A DNA stretch of 64,000 bases from Kofleriaceae bacterium (GCA_018057825.1 JAGPCY010000003.1:1-64000), one strand, 5' to 3'; positions 50,891 through 62,074 are shown, counted from the stretch's first letter. The notes: generated from the sequence alone by a model not told the origin. Numbers and translations: made by a program.

Positions 50891-51352
50891 TCAAGGGCAG
50901 GGAGGCAAGGTCGCGGTCGGACAGCGCCCGGCCAGGCGGTTGTCGCAGACCACCGCGACGTCGAGGTGACCGGCGGTCGCCGCCGCCAGGTCGGCCACGC
51001 CGCAGAGCTGCACCTCGCCGCCGCACGCCTGCTGACTGAGGCCGCGCACCCGCACGCTGCGCAGCGCCGCGGTGGGGACGTCGAGCAGCGGGGTCGGCGC
51101 CGCCGCGAGCTGGGCGTCGAGGGCGGTCACCGACGTGGTCGGCGAGACCTCGACGCACGCGCGATCGAGCTGGCAGTCGGCGCCGCCCGCGGCCGCGCCG
51201 ACCGCGATGACCTCGACCGACTTGACCATCGCGACCTGGACCGCCAGACAGGCCGGGGCCTCATCGCGGAGGCGCAGCTCGACGGCAGTGATCGAGGCGT
51301 CGCCGGCGCACGCGCCGACGATGACGGCCAGGGCCGCGGCCCGCCCGATCAT
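50891..51352 (-). CDS. Small lipoprotein
   Basis: A protein of 153 residues, ATG overlapping the upstream gene's stop as ATGA (51349-51352). Lipobox in AALAVIVGACAG. Contains regularly placed cysteines (CQLDRACVEV, CGGEVQLCGV). Function unknown. Second gene of a two-gene operon with the PEGA/TM protein. Confidence 0.65.
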   Translation of the reverse strand: MIGRAAALAVIVGACAGDASITAVELRLRDEAPACLAVQVAMVKSVEVIAVGAAAGGADCQLDRACVEVSPTTSVTALDAQLAAAPTPLLDVPTAALRSVRVRGLSQQACGGEVQLCGVADLAAATAGHLDVAVVCDNRLAGRCPTATLPPCP

Positions 51353-52434
51353 GGCGCGAACCCGAGCTGGGTGCGGTCGGCCGGCGCGTCGCGGGTGACC
51401 AGCCACACGGTCGCGACCGCCGCGGCCGCGACGCCGATCGTGACGCCGCCCCACAGCCACCAGCGCCGGCGCGCCGGTGGCGGCGCGGGCAACGAGGTCG
51501 CGGCCGGTGGCGCCAGCGCGGCGGCGGCCTCGGGGTGCCAGGCCGTGACCCGCGCGCGGGCGATCAGCCGCGCGCCGCGAGCGCCGACCACCAGCGCGGC
51601 CTCGGCCCCGACCGCGCGCGCCGCGGCCAGCACCACGGCCTGGGTCGAGCGCGCTTCGAGATCGAGCGACCCGCGGGCCAGCCACGCCGCCAGCACCGCC
51701 ACCGGCGGCTCGCCGCTGGGCGCCAGCGCGATCGTGAGCGGTTGATCGCCGACCTCGATCAGGCGCGCGTCGGCGACGAACCCGGGCGCCTCGACCAGGA
51801 TCGCGTGGAGCCCGCGGCGCAACTGCCGGGGCCGGGCGCGATCGAGGACCGGCACGCCGTCGATCACGATGCGGGCGTCCGCCGGCGTGACGTCGAGGGC
51901 GACCGCGCGCGCGATCCGGCGACCCTGCTCCTCGACGGCGACCGCGAACCCACCGTCGACCGCGGGGGGATACGTGCCGGGCTCCGGGCGGCGGTTCGGC
52001 TCGATCTCGAGGGCCAAGCCGAACCACGGCGTCGCGGCCTCGGGCGTGGCCTCGCCCAGGCCGGCCAGGCCGCGCAGGAACGCGAGCTGCCACAGCGCCG
52101 CCCGCTGCTCGGAGCGCGCCAGGATCGGCAGGGCCCGGCCGACCAGCCCGTCGAGGATCGCCACCATCTCGGCGCGCCGCTGACCGAGCCAGGCGGCGCG
52201 CGCGGCGTCGAGGTCAGCCTCGATCGCGGCCAGGGCCGACGCATCCTCGCCGGGCGGCAAGGTCATCACCACCGGAGCGAAGCCGGCGGCGCGCGCGGCG
52301 GCCTGGGCGTCGGTCAGCGCGACCCCGGGGTCGATCGCCACCACCGCGATCGGTCTGGGCGGCGCCGCGTGCGCCCCGGCCGTCGCGAGCGCGATCACCG
52401 TCACGATCGCGGCGAGGCGCACGGCGCGTGGCAT
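51349..52434 (-). CDS. Exported PEGA-like protein with C-terminal TM
   Basis: A protein of 361 residues; ATG at 52434. Signal peptide ends GAHAA. A helical region (about 60-150) and a PEGA-like stretch (DARIVIDGVPVLDRARPRQLRRGLHAILVEAPGF, about 185-220) lead to a C-terminal TM (WWLWGGVTIGVAAAAVATVWLV). Coupled to the small lipoprotein downstream; divergent from the kinase gene, 68 bp apart. Confidence 0.7.
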   Translation of the reverse strand: MPRAVRLAAIVTVIALATAGAHAAPPRPIAVVAIDPGVALTDAQAAARAAGFAPVVMTLPPGEDASALAAIEADLDAARAAWLGQRRAEMVAILDGLVGRALPILARSEQRAALWQLAFLRGLAGLGEATPEAATPWFGLALEIEPNRRPEPGTYPPAVDGGFAVAVEEQGRRIARAVALDVTPADARIVIDGVPVLDRARPRQLRRGLHAILVEAPGFVADARLIEVGDQPLTIALAPSGEPPVAVLAAWLARGSLDLEARSTQAVVLAAARAVGAEAALVVGARGARLIARARVTAWHPEAAAALAPPAATSLPAPPPARRRWWLWGGVTIGVAAAAVATVWLVTRDAPADRTQLGFAP

Positions 52435-52502
52435 GCGACCGCGATGGTAATGCACCACGCGTCCTTGATGCGATCGGGAATGCGGTGCATTAGCATGCGG
52501 CC

Positions 52503-53995
52503 GTGACCGCGATCGGGCGCTACCGGATCGGCGCGCGCCTCGGCACCGGCGGCTCGGCCGACGTGTTCGCCGTCGAGCTGATCGACGGCGGTGGCCGGCC
52601 GCTCGCGCTCAAGCGCCTGCGCCGCGAGCTGATCGGCAACCCGGCGGTGGCGGCCCTGTTCGACGGCGAGCTCGCGCTGGCGCGCCGGCTCCACCACGGC
52701 GGCATCGTCCAGCTCTTCGATCATGGGGTCGACGGCGACGGCGCGCCGTTCCTGGTGATCGAGCGGGTCGAGGGCGTCGCGCTCGACGAGCTCCTCGCCC
52801 ACCTGGCGGCCAGCGGTCGGCGCCTCGAGGTCGCCGACGCCGCGCTGATCGCGATCGAGGCGTGCGAGGCGCTGGGCTACGCCCACCGGCTTCGCGGCGA
52901 GGACGACGCCCCGCTCGGCGTGGTCCATCGCGACGTCTCGCCGCGCAACCTGCTGGTGTCGCGCGAGGGCCTGATCAAGCTGACCGACTTCGGCATCGCC
53001 CGGTTCGCGCGCGCCGACGCCCACACGCTGCCCGGCGTGGTCAAGGGCTCGATCGGCTACCTCGCGCCCGAGCAGCTCGCCGGCGAACCGCTCGACGGGC
53101 GCGCCGATCAGTTCGCCCTCGGCGTGGTGCTGCACGAGATGATCGCCGGCGAGAACCCGCTGGCCGCGGTCGCGTCCCTCGATCAGGCGGCGGCCCGGCT
53201 GGCCGAGGGGCTGCCCGCGCTGGCGATCGCTCCCGAGGCCGGCGTCGACGACGCCCTGGCCGCGATCGTCGCCCGCGCGACCGCGGCTCGCCCGGCCGAC
53301 CGCTACCCGCACATCGACGAGCTGGGCGCGGCGTTGACCGCCTGGTGCGCGCTCACCGGGCGCCGCGGCGATCGCGGTCGCCTGGCCGCCGCGGTCCGCG
53401 CCGCCCGCGGCGAGCGGGTGGCCGCGGTCCGCTCCCTCGACACCGCGGTCGGCGACGCCCTGGCCGCGACGCCCCCCGTCGGCCTGGTGACCCGGACCTC
53501 GCCGACCGCGCCCCGGCCGAGACGCCGCTGGCCGTGGCTGCTCGCGGCCGGCGGTGCTGCGGCGCTGGCGCTGGCCGCCGCCCGCCTGACCTGCGGCGCC
53601 GCCGATCGCGCCCGGCACCGCGCGGCGGCCGCCGTCGACGCCGCCCCGCCCCTCGACGCCACGCTCGTCGACGCCACGCTCGTCGACGCCCCGCCGCCGC
53701 CGGACGCCGCGCCCCTCGACGCCCCACCGCCGGACGCCGCGCCCCTCGACGCCCCGCCCCGGCCGGTCCGCCCCGAGCGCGATCGACCGACCGCGCCGAC
53801 CGCGCGCGGCCGCCTGAAGATCAACCTCGTGCCCTACGCCCAGGTCGCGATCGACGGCGTCGCCCGCGGCGACACCCCCCTCGACCTGAGCCTGCCCGCC
53901 GGCCGCCATCGCCTCGAGCTGAGCAACCCGCAGATCGGGCGGCGCACGACCCGCACGATCGACGTCCCGGCCGACGGCGTCCTCGAGGTGACGCG

Positions 53996-54002
<7 letters not shown>
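52503..54002 (+). CDS. Ser/Thr kinase with TM and PEGA domain
   Basis: A protein of 499 residues, GTG start. Kinase about 5-270: Gly loop LGTGGSADV, VVHRDVSPRNLLV (142-152), DFGIARF, APEQL. One TM (about 345-362), an Asp/Pro-rich linker with repeated PPPDAAPLDA, and a PEGA domain at the end (VPYAQVAIDGVARGDTPLDLSLPAGRHRL). Overlaps the sigma-54 activator gene by 7 bases, so they are coupled. Likely a signalling pair. Confidence 0.9.
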
Positions 54003-55333
<1,331 letters not shown>

Positions 55334-55343
55334 TCGAGGGCGC

Positions 55344-55964
55344 TCAGCCGATCTCGGCGGCCATCGCGCGCTGGTAGGCCGGGCGCGCCGCGCACCGCGC
55401 CGACCAGGCGTTCACGTTCGCGAACGGCGCGAAGTCGATCTTCGAGTGCCGCAGCCAATCGCAGAACGAGTTCAGGTGGGCATCGGCCAGGGTGAAGTCG
55501 CCGACCAGGAACGGGCGCTCGGCCAGCGCGCCGTTCAAGATCGCCAGCAGCTCGGCCAGGTCGCGCTCGGCCTGGGCGACCGCCTTGGGGTTGCCGTCGC
55601 CGGGCGCCGCCCACTCGCCGTTGTGGCCGCGGCGGTAGACCGCCTCGCCCAGCGTCACGTTGGTCCAGACGATCCACTTCATGGCCTCGCCGCGCAGCGG
55701 GCCCGGCGCCGGGTACAGGCCCCGCTCAACGCCGAACTGCTCGCCCAGGTACATCGTGATCGCGGCCGACTCCCAGATCGCGACGCCGTCGTGGACGATG
55801 GTCGGCACCTTGGCGTTGGGGTTGATCGCGCGGAACGCGTCGGTCTTGTGCTCGCCGGCCTTGAGGTCGAGGCGCTTGCGCTCGTGGGGGACGCCCAGCT
55901 CCTCGAGCACGATCGAGGTCAAGGTGGCGGTCGACATCGGTGAGAAGTAGAAGACGAGGCTCAT
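55344..55964 (-). CDS. Glutathione S-transferase-like protein
   Basis: A protein of 206 residues from the ATG at 55964. N-terminal thioredoxin-fold (FYFSPMSTATLTSIVLEELGV, AINPNAKVPTIVHDG, ESAAITMYLGEQFG) and the C-terminal helical domain (PFLVGDFTLADAHLNSFCDWL). Cytoplasmic. Substrate unknown. Confidence 0.9.
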   Translation of the reverse strand: MSLVFYFSPMSTATLTSIVLEELGVPHERKRLDLKAGEHKTDAFRAINPNAKVPTIVHDGVAIWESAAITMYLGEQFGVERGLYPAPGPLRGEAMKWIVWTNVTLGEAVYRRGHNGEWAAPGDGNPKAVAQAERDLAELLAILNGALAERPFLVGDFTLADAHLNSFCDWLRHSKIDFAPFANVNAWSARCAARPAYQRAMAAEIG

Positions 55965-56137
55965 CGCGGGCTCCTGGAGTTGGTGTGAATTGGCCAGTAC
56001 CACGGTCGGCGCGTCACCTCGCGTGGGGCCGCAGCCACCCGGGCCGGATAGCTGACGACCTCGTGTCAGCTTTGCGCGGACGGGATCGTCGGCGACCGAG
56101 ACCTACACCTCCGCCGGCCGCGGCCGATTCGGAGGAC

Positions 56138-58099
56138 GTGAGGCTCCCCGCAGTTTCCCGACTGGTCGACCACCTGGTGCGCGATGTGCGGGGCGACGAC
56201 GACACCCGGCGCCGCGCCCGGCTCCTGGCCTGGTTCGTCATCGTGCTGGAGACTCAGGTCCTGGTCTTCGCGGTGGCCTACGCCCTGGTCGGCGTTACGA
56301 TCCTGTCGTTCTTCTTGGCCGGGGTCGGGGTCCTGCTCACGACCACGCCGTGGGTCGCGCGGCGCATCTCACCGCGGGTCGCCGTCGACTGGCTGATGGT
56401 CCAGGTGTTCGTCGTCCTCGACACCGTCGCGACCTTCACCGGCGGTGAGACCTCGGCGGCCTTCTACTGGACCGCGATGGCCCCGGTGCTAGCGACGATG
56501 GCCGGCGGCCGCGGCCGCGGCCTGGCCTGGTCGGGAGTTCTGGCGGTCAACGCGACCGCGGTCGGGTTCGCTTTCCACCGCGGCTGGTTGCCCGACGGTG
56601 AGCTGCCGGAGTGGGTCGGGGTGGCCATGGCCGAGCTCGGCGTGACCATGCTCGGCGTCGTGGTCCTGGTCAGCGCGCTCATCTATGAGCATTCGCGCGA
56701 TCGGGTCCACCGCGACCTCGACCGCGCCCATCGCGAGCTGCGGCGCCTGCTCGACAGCGTCGGCCAGGGCTTCTTCACCGCCGGCCCCGACGGCCAGCCG
56801 TCGGCGCAGCGGTCGGCGGTCCTCGAGCGGTGGTTCGGACCGCCGGCGGGGCAGCCGTTCTGGGCCTGGCTGGCCCCCGACGATCGGGCCTGGCGCGAGC
56901 AGGTGCAGGTGTCGTGGGAGGCCACCTTCGAGGGCGTCTTGCCGCTCGAGCTGTTGCTCGATCAGCTCCCCAAGCACCTGCGCGGCCCGGGCCGCGCCTA
57001 CGACCTGGCGTACCACCCGGTGATCGGCCCCACCGGCGACCTCGAACACCTGGCGGTGGTCGTCGACGACGTCCTCGCTCAGGTGACCGCCGACCTGGCC
57101 GAGCGCGAGCAACACGAGCGGGCCGACCTGCTGGTCCACCTGGCGCGCGATCGCCGCGGCTTCGTGCTGTTCTGGGATGAGGTCGGCGAGCTCCTGGCGC
57201 GCCTGCGCGCCGGCTCGCCCGCGCCGCTGCGCGACCTCCACACCCTGAAGGGCGTCACCGCGCACTGGGGCCTGCGCGGCCTGTCTGAGCAGTGCCACGA
57301 CCTCGAGCAGCGCCTCCTCGACGAGCGCCGCGGCCCCACCGCGGCCGAGGTCGACGCCCTGGCCGCCACCTGGTCCACCCGATCGGCGCTGGCCGGTGAG
57401 CTGGTGGTCGCCGAGCGTCGGCGCATCGACCTCGACCCCAGCGATCTGGCCGAGCTCGAGGACGCGATCGCCGGCGGCGCCGATCCCGAGGAGCTGACCA
57501 CGTTGGTGCGGAGCTGGCGCCACGAGCGCGCCGGCGTCAGCCTCGGTCGCCTCGCCGAGCAGGCGCGGGCGCTGGCCGAGCGCCTCGGCAAGGGCTCGCT
57601 CGAGATCACGGTCCTCGATCGCGGGGTCCGCCTCGATCCCGAGACCTGGCGCCCAGTGTGGGCGGCGATGATCCACGCCGTGCGCAACGCCCTCGATCAC
57701 GGCGTCGAGCCGGCCGACGAGCGCGTCCGCCGCGGCAAGGCGCCCGCCGCGCACCTCCAGTTCGTCGCCGACCGCGACGCCCGAGGCATCACGATCGAGC
57801 TGTCCGACGATGGCCGCGGCATCGACTGGGATCGCGTGCGGGCCAAGGCCGCAGCGGCCGGCCTGCCGTCGACCAGCCAGCTCGATCTCCAACGCGCGCT
57901 CCTCGCCGACGGCTTCTCGACCCGCGACGACGTCACCGACCTGTCGGGCCGCGGCGTCGGCCTGGCCGCCCTCGCCGCCGCGGTGCGAACCGTCGGTGGC
58001 TCGGTCTCCATCGACTCCCGCCCCGGCCAGGGCACCCGGCTCCGCCTCATCTGCCCGCGCCCAACCGCGGCCCTCCGCCGGGCCCGCCAGACTGGCTGA
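56138..58099 (+). CDS. Membrane CheA-like histidine kinase with Hpt domain
   Basis: A protein of 653 residues from the GTG at 56138 (GTGs at 56063 and 56177 are alternatives). Six hydrophobic spans (about 30-185), a linker and PAS-like region (about 200-320), an Hpt domain (phosphoryl-acceptor H368 in RDLHTLKGVTAHW) and a CheA-type ATPase (HAVRNALDHGV with N517, LSDDGRGIDWDRV, LSGRGVGLAAL, GQGTRLRLICP). Unlike CheA it has TMs and no CheW domain is evident. Response regulator partner not in the window. Confidence 0.85.
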   Translation: MRLPAVSRLVDHLVRDVRGDDDTRRRARLLAWFVIVLETQVLVFAVAYALVGVTILSFFLAGVGVLLTTTPWVARRISPRVAVDWLMVQVFVVLDTVATFTGGETSAAFYWTAMAPVLATMAGGRGRGLAWSGVLAVNATAVGFAFHRGWLPDGELPEWVGVAMAELGVTMLGVVVLVSALIYEHSRDRVHRDLDRAHRELRRLLDSVGQGFFTAGPDGQPSAQRSAVLERWFGPPAGQPFWAWLAPDDRAWREQVQVSWEATFEGVLPLELLLDQLPKHLRGPGRAYDLAYHPVIGPTGDLEHLAVVVDDVLAQVTADLAEREQHERADLLVHLARDRRGFVLFWDEVGELLARLRAGSPAPLRDLHTLKGVTAHWGLRGLSEQCHDLEQRLLDERRGPTAAEVDALAATWSTRSALAGELVVAERRRIDLDPSDLAELEDAIAGGADPEELTTLVRSWRHERAGVSLGRLAEQARALAERLGKGSLEITVLDRGVRLDPETWRPVWAAMIHAVRNALDHGVEPADERVRRGKAPAAHLQFVADRDARGITIELSDDGRGIDWDRVRAKAAAAGLPSTSQLDLQRALLADGFSTRDDVTDLSGRGVGLAALAAAVRTVGGSVSIDSRPGQGTRLRLICPRPTAALRRARQTG

Positions 58100-58108
58100 G
58101 GCCGCGCT

Positions 58109-58288
58109 GCGATCAGTCGTTGCTGGCGCGCAGCTTGAGCAGGATCTGGAGCACGTACCAGAACATGAGCGCGATCGAGGCGAAGAGCTGCATCGCGGCG
58201 CCGACGTAGCTCTCGGGATCGTCGTGGGCCATGATCTGCGAGGTCTTGTAGAGGATCTGGCCGGCGCACAGCACCGCCATCGCGATCC
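58109..58288 (-). pseudogene. Orphan 3' end of the BI-1-like gene (left direct repeat)
   Basis: About 168 bases (58109-58276) match 62072-62240 with only a few changes, and coding for the last ~55 codons is conserved (for example CAGQILYKTSQIM and LLKLRASND). The match ends where the left copy diverges near 58288. The intact gene is at 62075-63415. This is a broken gene end, and forms a direct repeat about 3.96 kb from the intact one. Confidence 0.85.
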
Positions 58289-58424
58289 CGGAGAAGCCGA
58301 CGGCCAGGCGGTGCCCGGCGGCGCTGGACCGGCACAACAACTTTTTGTTAGCGCGCGTTGCGCGTGTGTGGTACGATCGGGACGCAATGAAAGGTCGTTT
58401 CCGACTACCCAGACAGGAGTGCGA

Positions 58425-58748
58425 ATGGAAAACCTCACGCACGTTGAAATGCTCATCCCAACGCATGACAACCTAGGCATAGAGTTCACTACAGAGCACC
58501 ACCTTGCGTTCATTCAGCTCTTACATGCGATTGGGCTGCAAGACATGACGCAACGGCGGCTCTCGTCACTTGAAACCGTGAAGGGCAGCTACCAGGGTCA
58601 GCATGAGACCTTGCTCTTGTTCTGGTTCGACGTTCCAAGTCTGCTACGAAAAGCGGCAACCATTCTTCAGGCTGCCGAGATTGCAAAGGAACATTACGGC
58701 CAGGTGTGCATCTACGTCACATACTGCGGACACACCGAATTGATTTAG
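58425..58748 (+). CDS. AT-richer gene of unknown function, first of a pair
   Basis: A protein of 107 residues, MENLTHVEML start with AGGAG about 8 bases before. No known family. It contains no TM and no obvious catalytic motif. Codon use differs from the host (AT-rich third positions), consistent with recent gain. A weak -10-like TACGAT is at 58372-58377. The next gene starts 48 bp downstream, suggesting an operon. Confidence 0.6.
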   Translation: MENLTHVEMLIPTHDNLGIEFTTEHHLAFIQLLHAIGLQDMTQRRLSSLETVKGSYQGQHETLLLFWFDVPSLLRKAATILQAAEIAKEHYGQVCIYVTYCGHTELI

Positions 58749-58796
58749 ACACGCGAGCTCTCTTCGCCAACAAGGCTGGCCGCGAAGAGAGCGCTA

Positions 58797-59609
58797 ATGA
58801 TAGTGTTACGCTTCGGGGAAGTACAATTAATGGTTGAGCATCGCTGCATAAACGGAAGAATCTTGACCTTCGACGCCAGCGCGGAGGTACAAGCATTTCT
58901 TTCCGAAGTCGCGCAAGCATCAGAAGACCCTACCTGGACCGAGAGCGCCGTCAGAGCATTCATCTTTGGGGAATCAAACCCACTATGGGTTGGTGCGGGG
59001 TACTCGTACTTCCGGGGGGATGTCCTCGAACAGCCTGCGTTTCGAGTGGCACTAGACCTCCTAGATCGCAAGAGAATCGAATCGGGCACGCTGAATCTGG
59101 ACGCAGCGACGGCTCGTTACTCGATGACCGTTTCCGAAGCAGCAGAGTTCCTGGGAATCCGAGACTCTGCTGTTCGAACCGCCGTCGCGGCGTTCCGCTT
59201 GCCATGCTGGATGAAGAATGGTCAGATCTTCCTAGACCCAGCCACCGTACGTAGCTACCAGGCCTCACGACGCGGTCGCCCGCCACAAATTCGGATCACG
59301 TCTGGGAGCGATACCAACGGGCGACTTCGTGTGTGCGTCGAAGACGACGACAGGAAGATAGCCGAGCCCGGAGGCACCGAATCCAGGACAGTGGAGACCT
59401 GGACGCGCGTGTTTGCTATTCTTGACGAGGACCGCGAACAACGATGCCTGTTCTGGGAGCTAATACCAGGCGGCCCGGAGAGGACTATCGGCAGGGACAC
59501 GTTGCTTGTAGAGGGGCGCTTTACGATCGTTCGTCACTTGACGGGGGCTGCTGCGCAGATCGCCTGGCAGGAGATCACGCGTCCCAGCGCATTTAGTGTC
59601 GATCGCTGA
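58797..59609 (+). CDS. HTH-containing protein of unknown function, second of the pair
   Basis: A protein of 270 residues. The centre (about 100-165; MTVSEAAEFLGIRDSAVRTAVAAFRL, RGRPP) is a helix-turn-helix of the excisionase/MerR-like class. N-terminal and C-terminal domains are unrecognised. AT-richer composition like its partner. The two genes may be a small regulated module, possibly defence- or toxin-related, which the sequence alone cannot show. Confidence 0.6.
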   Translation: MIVLRFGEVQLMVEHRCINGRILTFDASAEVQAFLSEVAQASEDPTWTESAVRAFIFGESNPLWVGAGYSYFRGDVLEQPAFRVALDLLDRKRIESGTLNLDAATARYSMTVSEAAEFLGIRDSAVRTAVAAFRLPCWMKNGQIFLDPATVRSYQASRRGRPPQIRITSGSDTNGRLRVCVEDDDRKIAEPGGTESRTVETWTRVFAILDEDREQRCLFWELIPGGPERTIGRDTLLVEGRFTIVRHLTGAAAQIAWQEITRPSAFSVDR

Positions 59610-59654
59610 AGGGCGGTCTTCGCGGGTGCCGGTCGCGGAGTCTGTGAGCTGTCG

Positions 59655-61901
59655 ATGAGTTCTTCGCACACGACATCCACACGCTGGATCGCCGCCGAGG
59701 AGGTCGAGGCCTTCGTCGGCGACGAACTCTACGACCGCGAGCGGCGCGTGCCGGTGGTCGGAGTCACGACGACGGCGCGCGGCGAGTTTCTGGTCGATCC
59801 CGATCGCCTGGCGGCGGAGCTCGGGGACCAAGCGCTGGTGGTCGCCTTCGCCAACGGCGAGGCGACCTGGGCCCTCGCCGACGCGCTGCCGGCGCGGCTC
59901 GAGGTCTACGGCGGCGGCGCGCGCATCTGGTGGCCAGGGTTGCAGCAAGGCTCTAGCCCCTACGACCATCGCCTGTTCGTGGTGCGCCCCGGCGAGGGGG
60001 ACGCGGTGGCGCGCCAGATCGTAGACGCGGTTCGCCGCTACACGGTCGGGCACCCGGAAGCTCACGAGCGCGCTCCGGCCGCGCCGGTCGACTTGGGAGT
60101 AACTGAGGGTGGCAAGCCGATCCTGCTTGCGACGGTGACCGAGGTGAGCGGCGAGCGGGTGTTCGTCGAGGCCGGGTCGCACCGCGGAGTCATCGGTCAC
60201 GCCGACGAGAGCCTTGCGAACCTGTCCACAAGGCTCACCGTGGGTGACCAGCTCCGTGTCTTCGTCGGGAGCGAGCCTACCGGGACGGTCTTCTCGATCC
60301 AGGGGCTGGGCGCGTTGGTCGCGCCTTCGGTGCCCGGAGAGTTCACGAGCACATCCGCCGCGCCCGACCTGGGCGTGACCAAGGGCGGCAAGCCGATCCT
60401 GCTCGCGACGGTGACCGAGGTGCGCGGCAGGCGGGTGTACGTCGAGGCCGGGTCCCACCGCGGAGTCATCGGTTACGCCGACGAAAGCCTGGCGAACCTG
60501 GCCACGAGGTTCGCGGTGGGCGACCAGCTCCGAGTCTTCGTCGCGAGCGAGCCCTCCGGGACGGTCTTCTCGATCCAGGGGCTGAGCGCGTTGGCCGCAC
60601 CTAGCGTGCCCGGCGAGGTCGCGCACGCACCGGCCGGGCCCGTCGACCTGGGCGTGACCAAGGGTGGCAAGCCGATCTTGCTCGCGACGGTGACCGAGGT
60701 GCGCGGCGGGCGGGTACACGTTGCGGCCGGATCGCACCGCGGGATCGTCGGCTACGCCGATGAGCGCGTCGCGAACCTGGCCACGAGGTTCGCGGTGGGC
60801 GACCAGCTCCGGGTCTTCATCGCCAGCGAGTCCGAGGCCGGGGCGATCTTCTCGATGCAGGGCCTCGGCGCTGCGGCGGCCGTGGCGGTTCAGCCGCCGA
60901 CGATCCTCGGTGCGCCAGCGCGCGCGCCCGCACCGCCGCCGGTGGACCCGTGGCAGGTCGTGGCCGAGGAGTACCGTATCGGCGACGTGGTCCGCGGGCG
61001 CGTATGTCTCGTGCGCGAGCGCTACGTGCTGATCGAGCTGCTGCCGGGTGCGGCGTGCTTCTGCCACCTGTCGGAGCTCGCCGACGCCTTCGTAAGTCAT
61101 CCGGACGAGGTGGTGAAGGTCGGCGATCGGGTGAACGTGGAGCTCCTCTCGCTTGAGCCGCAGGCCCGCCGCGGCAACGTGTCGATCCGCCGGGCCGGGT
61201 TCGCCGAGCCACGACCGGCGATCGCTCCCGGCCCGGGGCAGCCGGCGTTTCTGGACGACGGCCCGGACGCCCCCGAGGACCGCCGGTGGGGCCCCGGGGA
61301 TGAGGTTTCCGCTGAGCTCCAGGCCGAGCTCGACGCCGCCGACGCCGACCGCACGGCGCTGCGCGCGCGGCTCGCGGAGGTCAAGGAGCAGCTCGTGGCG
61401 CTCCGCAAGGAGCTGCGCAGCGCCAACGATCGCCTCGCGAACTGCGAGGCGCGCCTGCGAGGGGACGACCCGCTGGCCTCCGAGGTCGCGTTCATCACGG
61501 CGGTCCGCGTCGAGTACGCGCGGACCATGGGCGAAGGCGACCGCTTCGAGTTCCCGCTCTTGCCCATGCGCCTGCATCGCGACTTCCTCGCCTCGGCGCG
61601 CGCCCTCGAGGGCGTCGACGTCGAGAAGATCGTGGAGGTCTGCGCGCAGGTCGCGTGCCAGCGCGCGCACAAGCTCGCGGGCCGCGAGGTTCACGTCCTG
61701 CGAGAGGGCGACGTTGGCCCTGGGATCGTCCGCGACGAGGACGGCGCCCGCGCCTGGCGCTGCGCGATCCAGATCAACACGCCCTCGGCGCGCCGGCTGC
61801 ACTGGTGGGAGATCCCGGGCGAGCGATCGGCGATGGGGGACAGCAGGGTCATCGAGTTCGCTTCGGTCGGCGTCCACGATGACGTGGCGATCCCGATCTA
61901 G
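59655..61901 (+). CDS. Triple-repeat protein with S1 domain and coiled coil
   Basis: A protein of 748 residues. N-terminal domain (about 10-130) with RLEVYGGGARIWWPG. Three ~75-residue repeats (145-221, 237-311, 329-405; VDLGVTEGGKPILLATVTEV, GSHRGVIGHADE, VGDQLRVFV), nearly identical at DNA level and S1/OB-like in shape. A typical S1 domain at about 439-513 (YRIGDVVRGRVCL, CHLSEL, VKVGDRVNVELLSL), a coiled coil (about 555-600) and an unrecognised C-terminal domain. Probably a nucleic acid-binding protein. GC is close to host values, unlike its two upstream neighbours. Confidence 0.7.
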   Translation: MSSSHTTSTRWIAAEEVEAFVGDELYDRERRVPVVGVTTTARGEFLVDPDRLAAELGDQALVVAFANGEATWALADALPARLEVYGGGARIWWPGLQQGSSPYDHRLFVVRPGEGDAVARQIVDAVRRYTVGHPEAHERAPAAPVDLGVTEGGKPILLATVTEVSGERVFVEAGSHRGVIGHADESLANLSTRLTVGDQLRVFVGSEPTGTVFSIQGLGALVAPSVPGEFTSTSAAPDLGVTKGGKPILLATVTEVRGRRVYVEAGSHRGVIGYADESLANLATRFAVGDQLRVFVASEPSGTVFSIQGLSALAAPSVPGEVAHAPAGPVDLGVTKGGKPILLATVTEVRGGRVHVAAGSHRGIVGYADERVANLATRFAVGDQLRVFIASESEAGAIFSMQGLGAAAAVAVQPPTILGAPARAPAPPPVDPWQVVAEEYRIGDVVRGRVCLVRERYVLIELLPGAACFCHLSELADAFVSHPDEVVKVGDRVNVELLSLEPQARRGNVSIRRAGFAEPRPAIAPGPGQPAFLDDGPDAPEDRRWGPGDEVSAELQAELDAADADRTALRARLAEVKEQLVALRKELRSANDRLANCEARLRGDDPLASEVAFITAVRVEYARTMGEGDRFEFPLLPMRLHRDFLASARALEGVDVEKIVEVCAQVACQRAHKLAGREVHVLREGDVGPGIVRDEDGARAWRCAIQINTPSARRLHWWEIPGERSAMGDSRVIEFASVGVHDDVAIPI

Positions 61902-61914
61902 CGAGGATCGGGGA

Positions 61915-62010
61915 GACCGAGACCGAGGCCGAGACCGAGGCCGAGGCCGAGACCGAACCCGAGACCGAACCCGAGACCGAGTCCGAGACCGAGTCCGAGG
62001 TCGATGAGGA
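61915..62010. repeat. Hexanucleotide array GAGACC/GAGGCC/GAACCC
   Basis: About 16 units of GAGACC, GAGGCC, GAACCC and GAGTCC type follow the S1 protein stop. The same kind of array is at 34310-34612. Both lie downstream of a plus-strand stop and face a minus-strand stop. No gene is seen in the gap. Confidence 0.85.
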
Positions 62011-62074
62011 GCCGACCCGCCCAAGCCCCGTCGGCGCGGCTGAGGCCGCGCTGCGATCCGTCGCCGCGCCGCGA

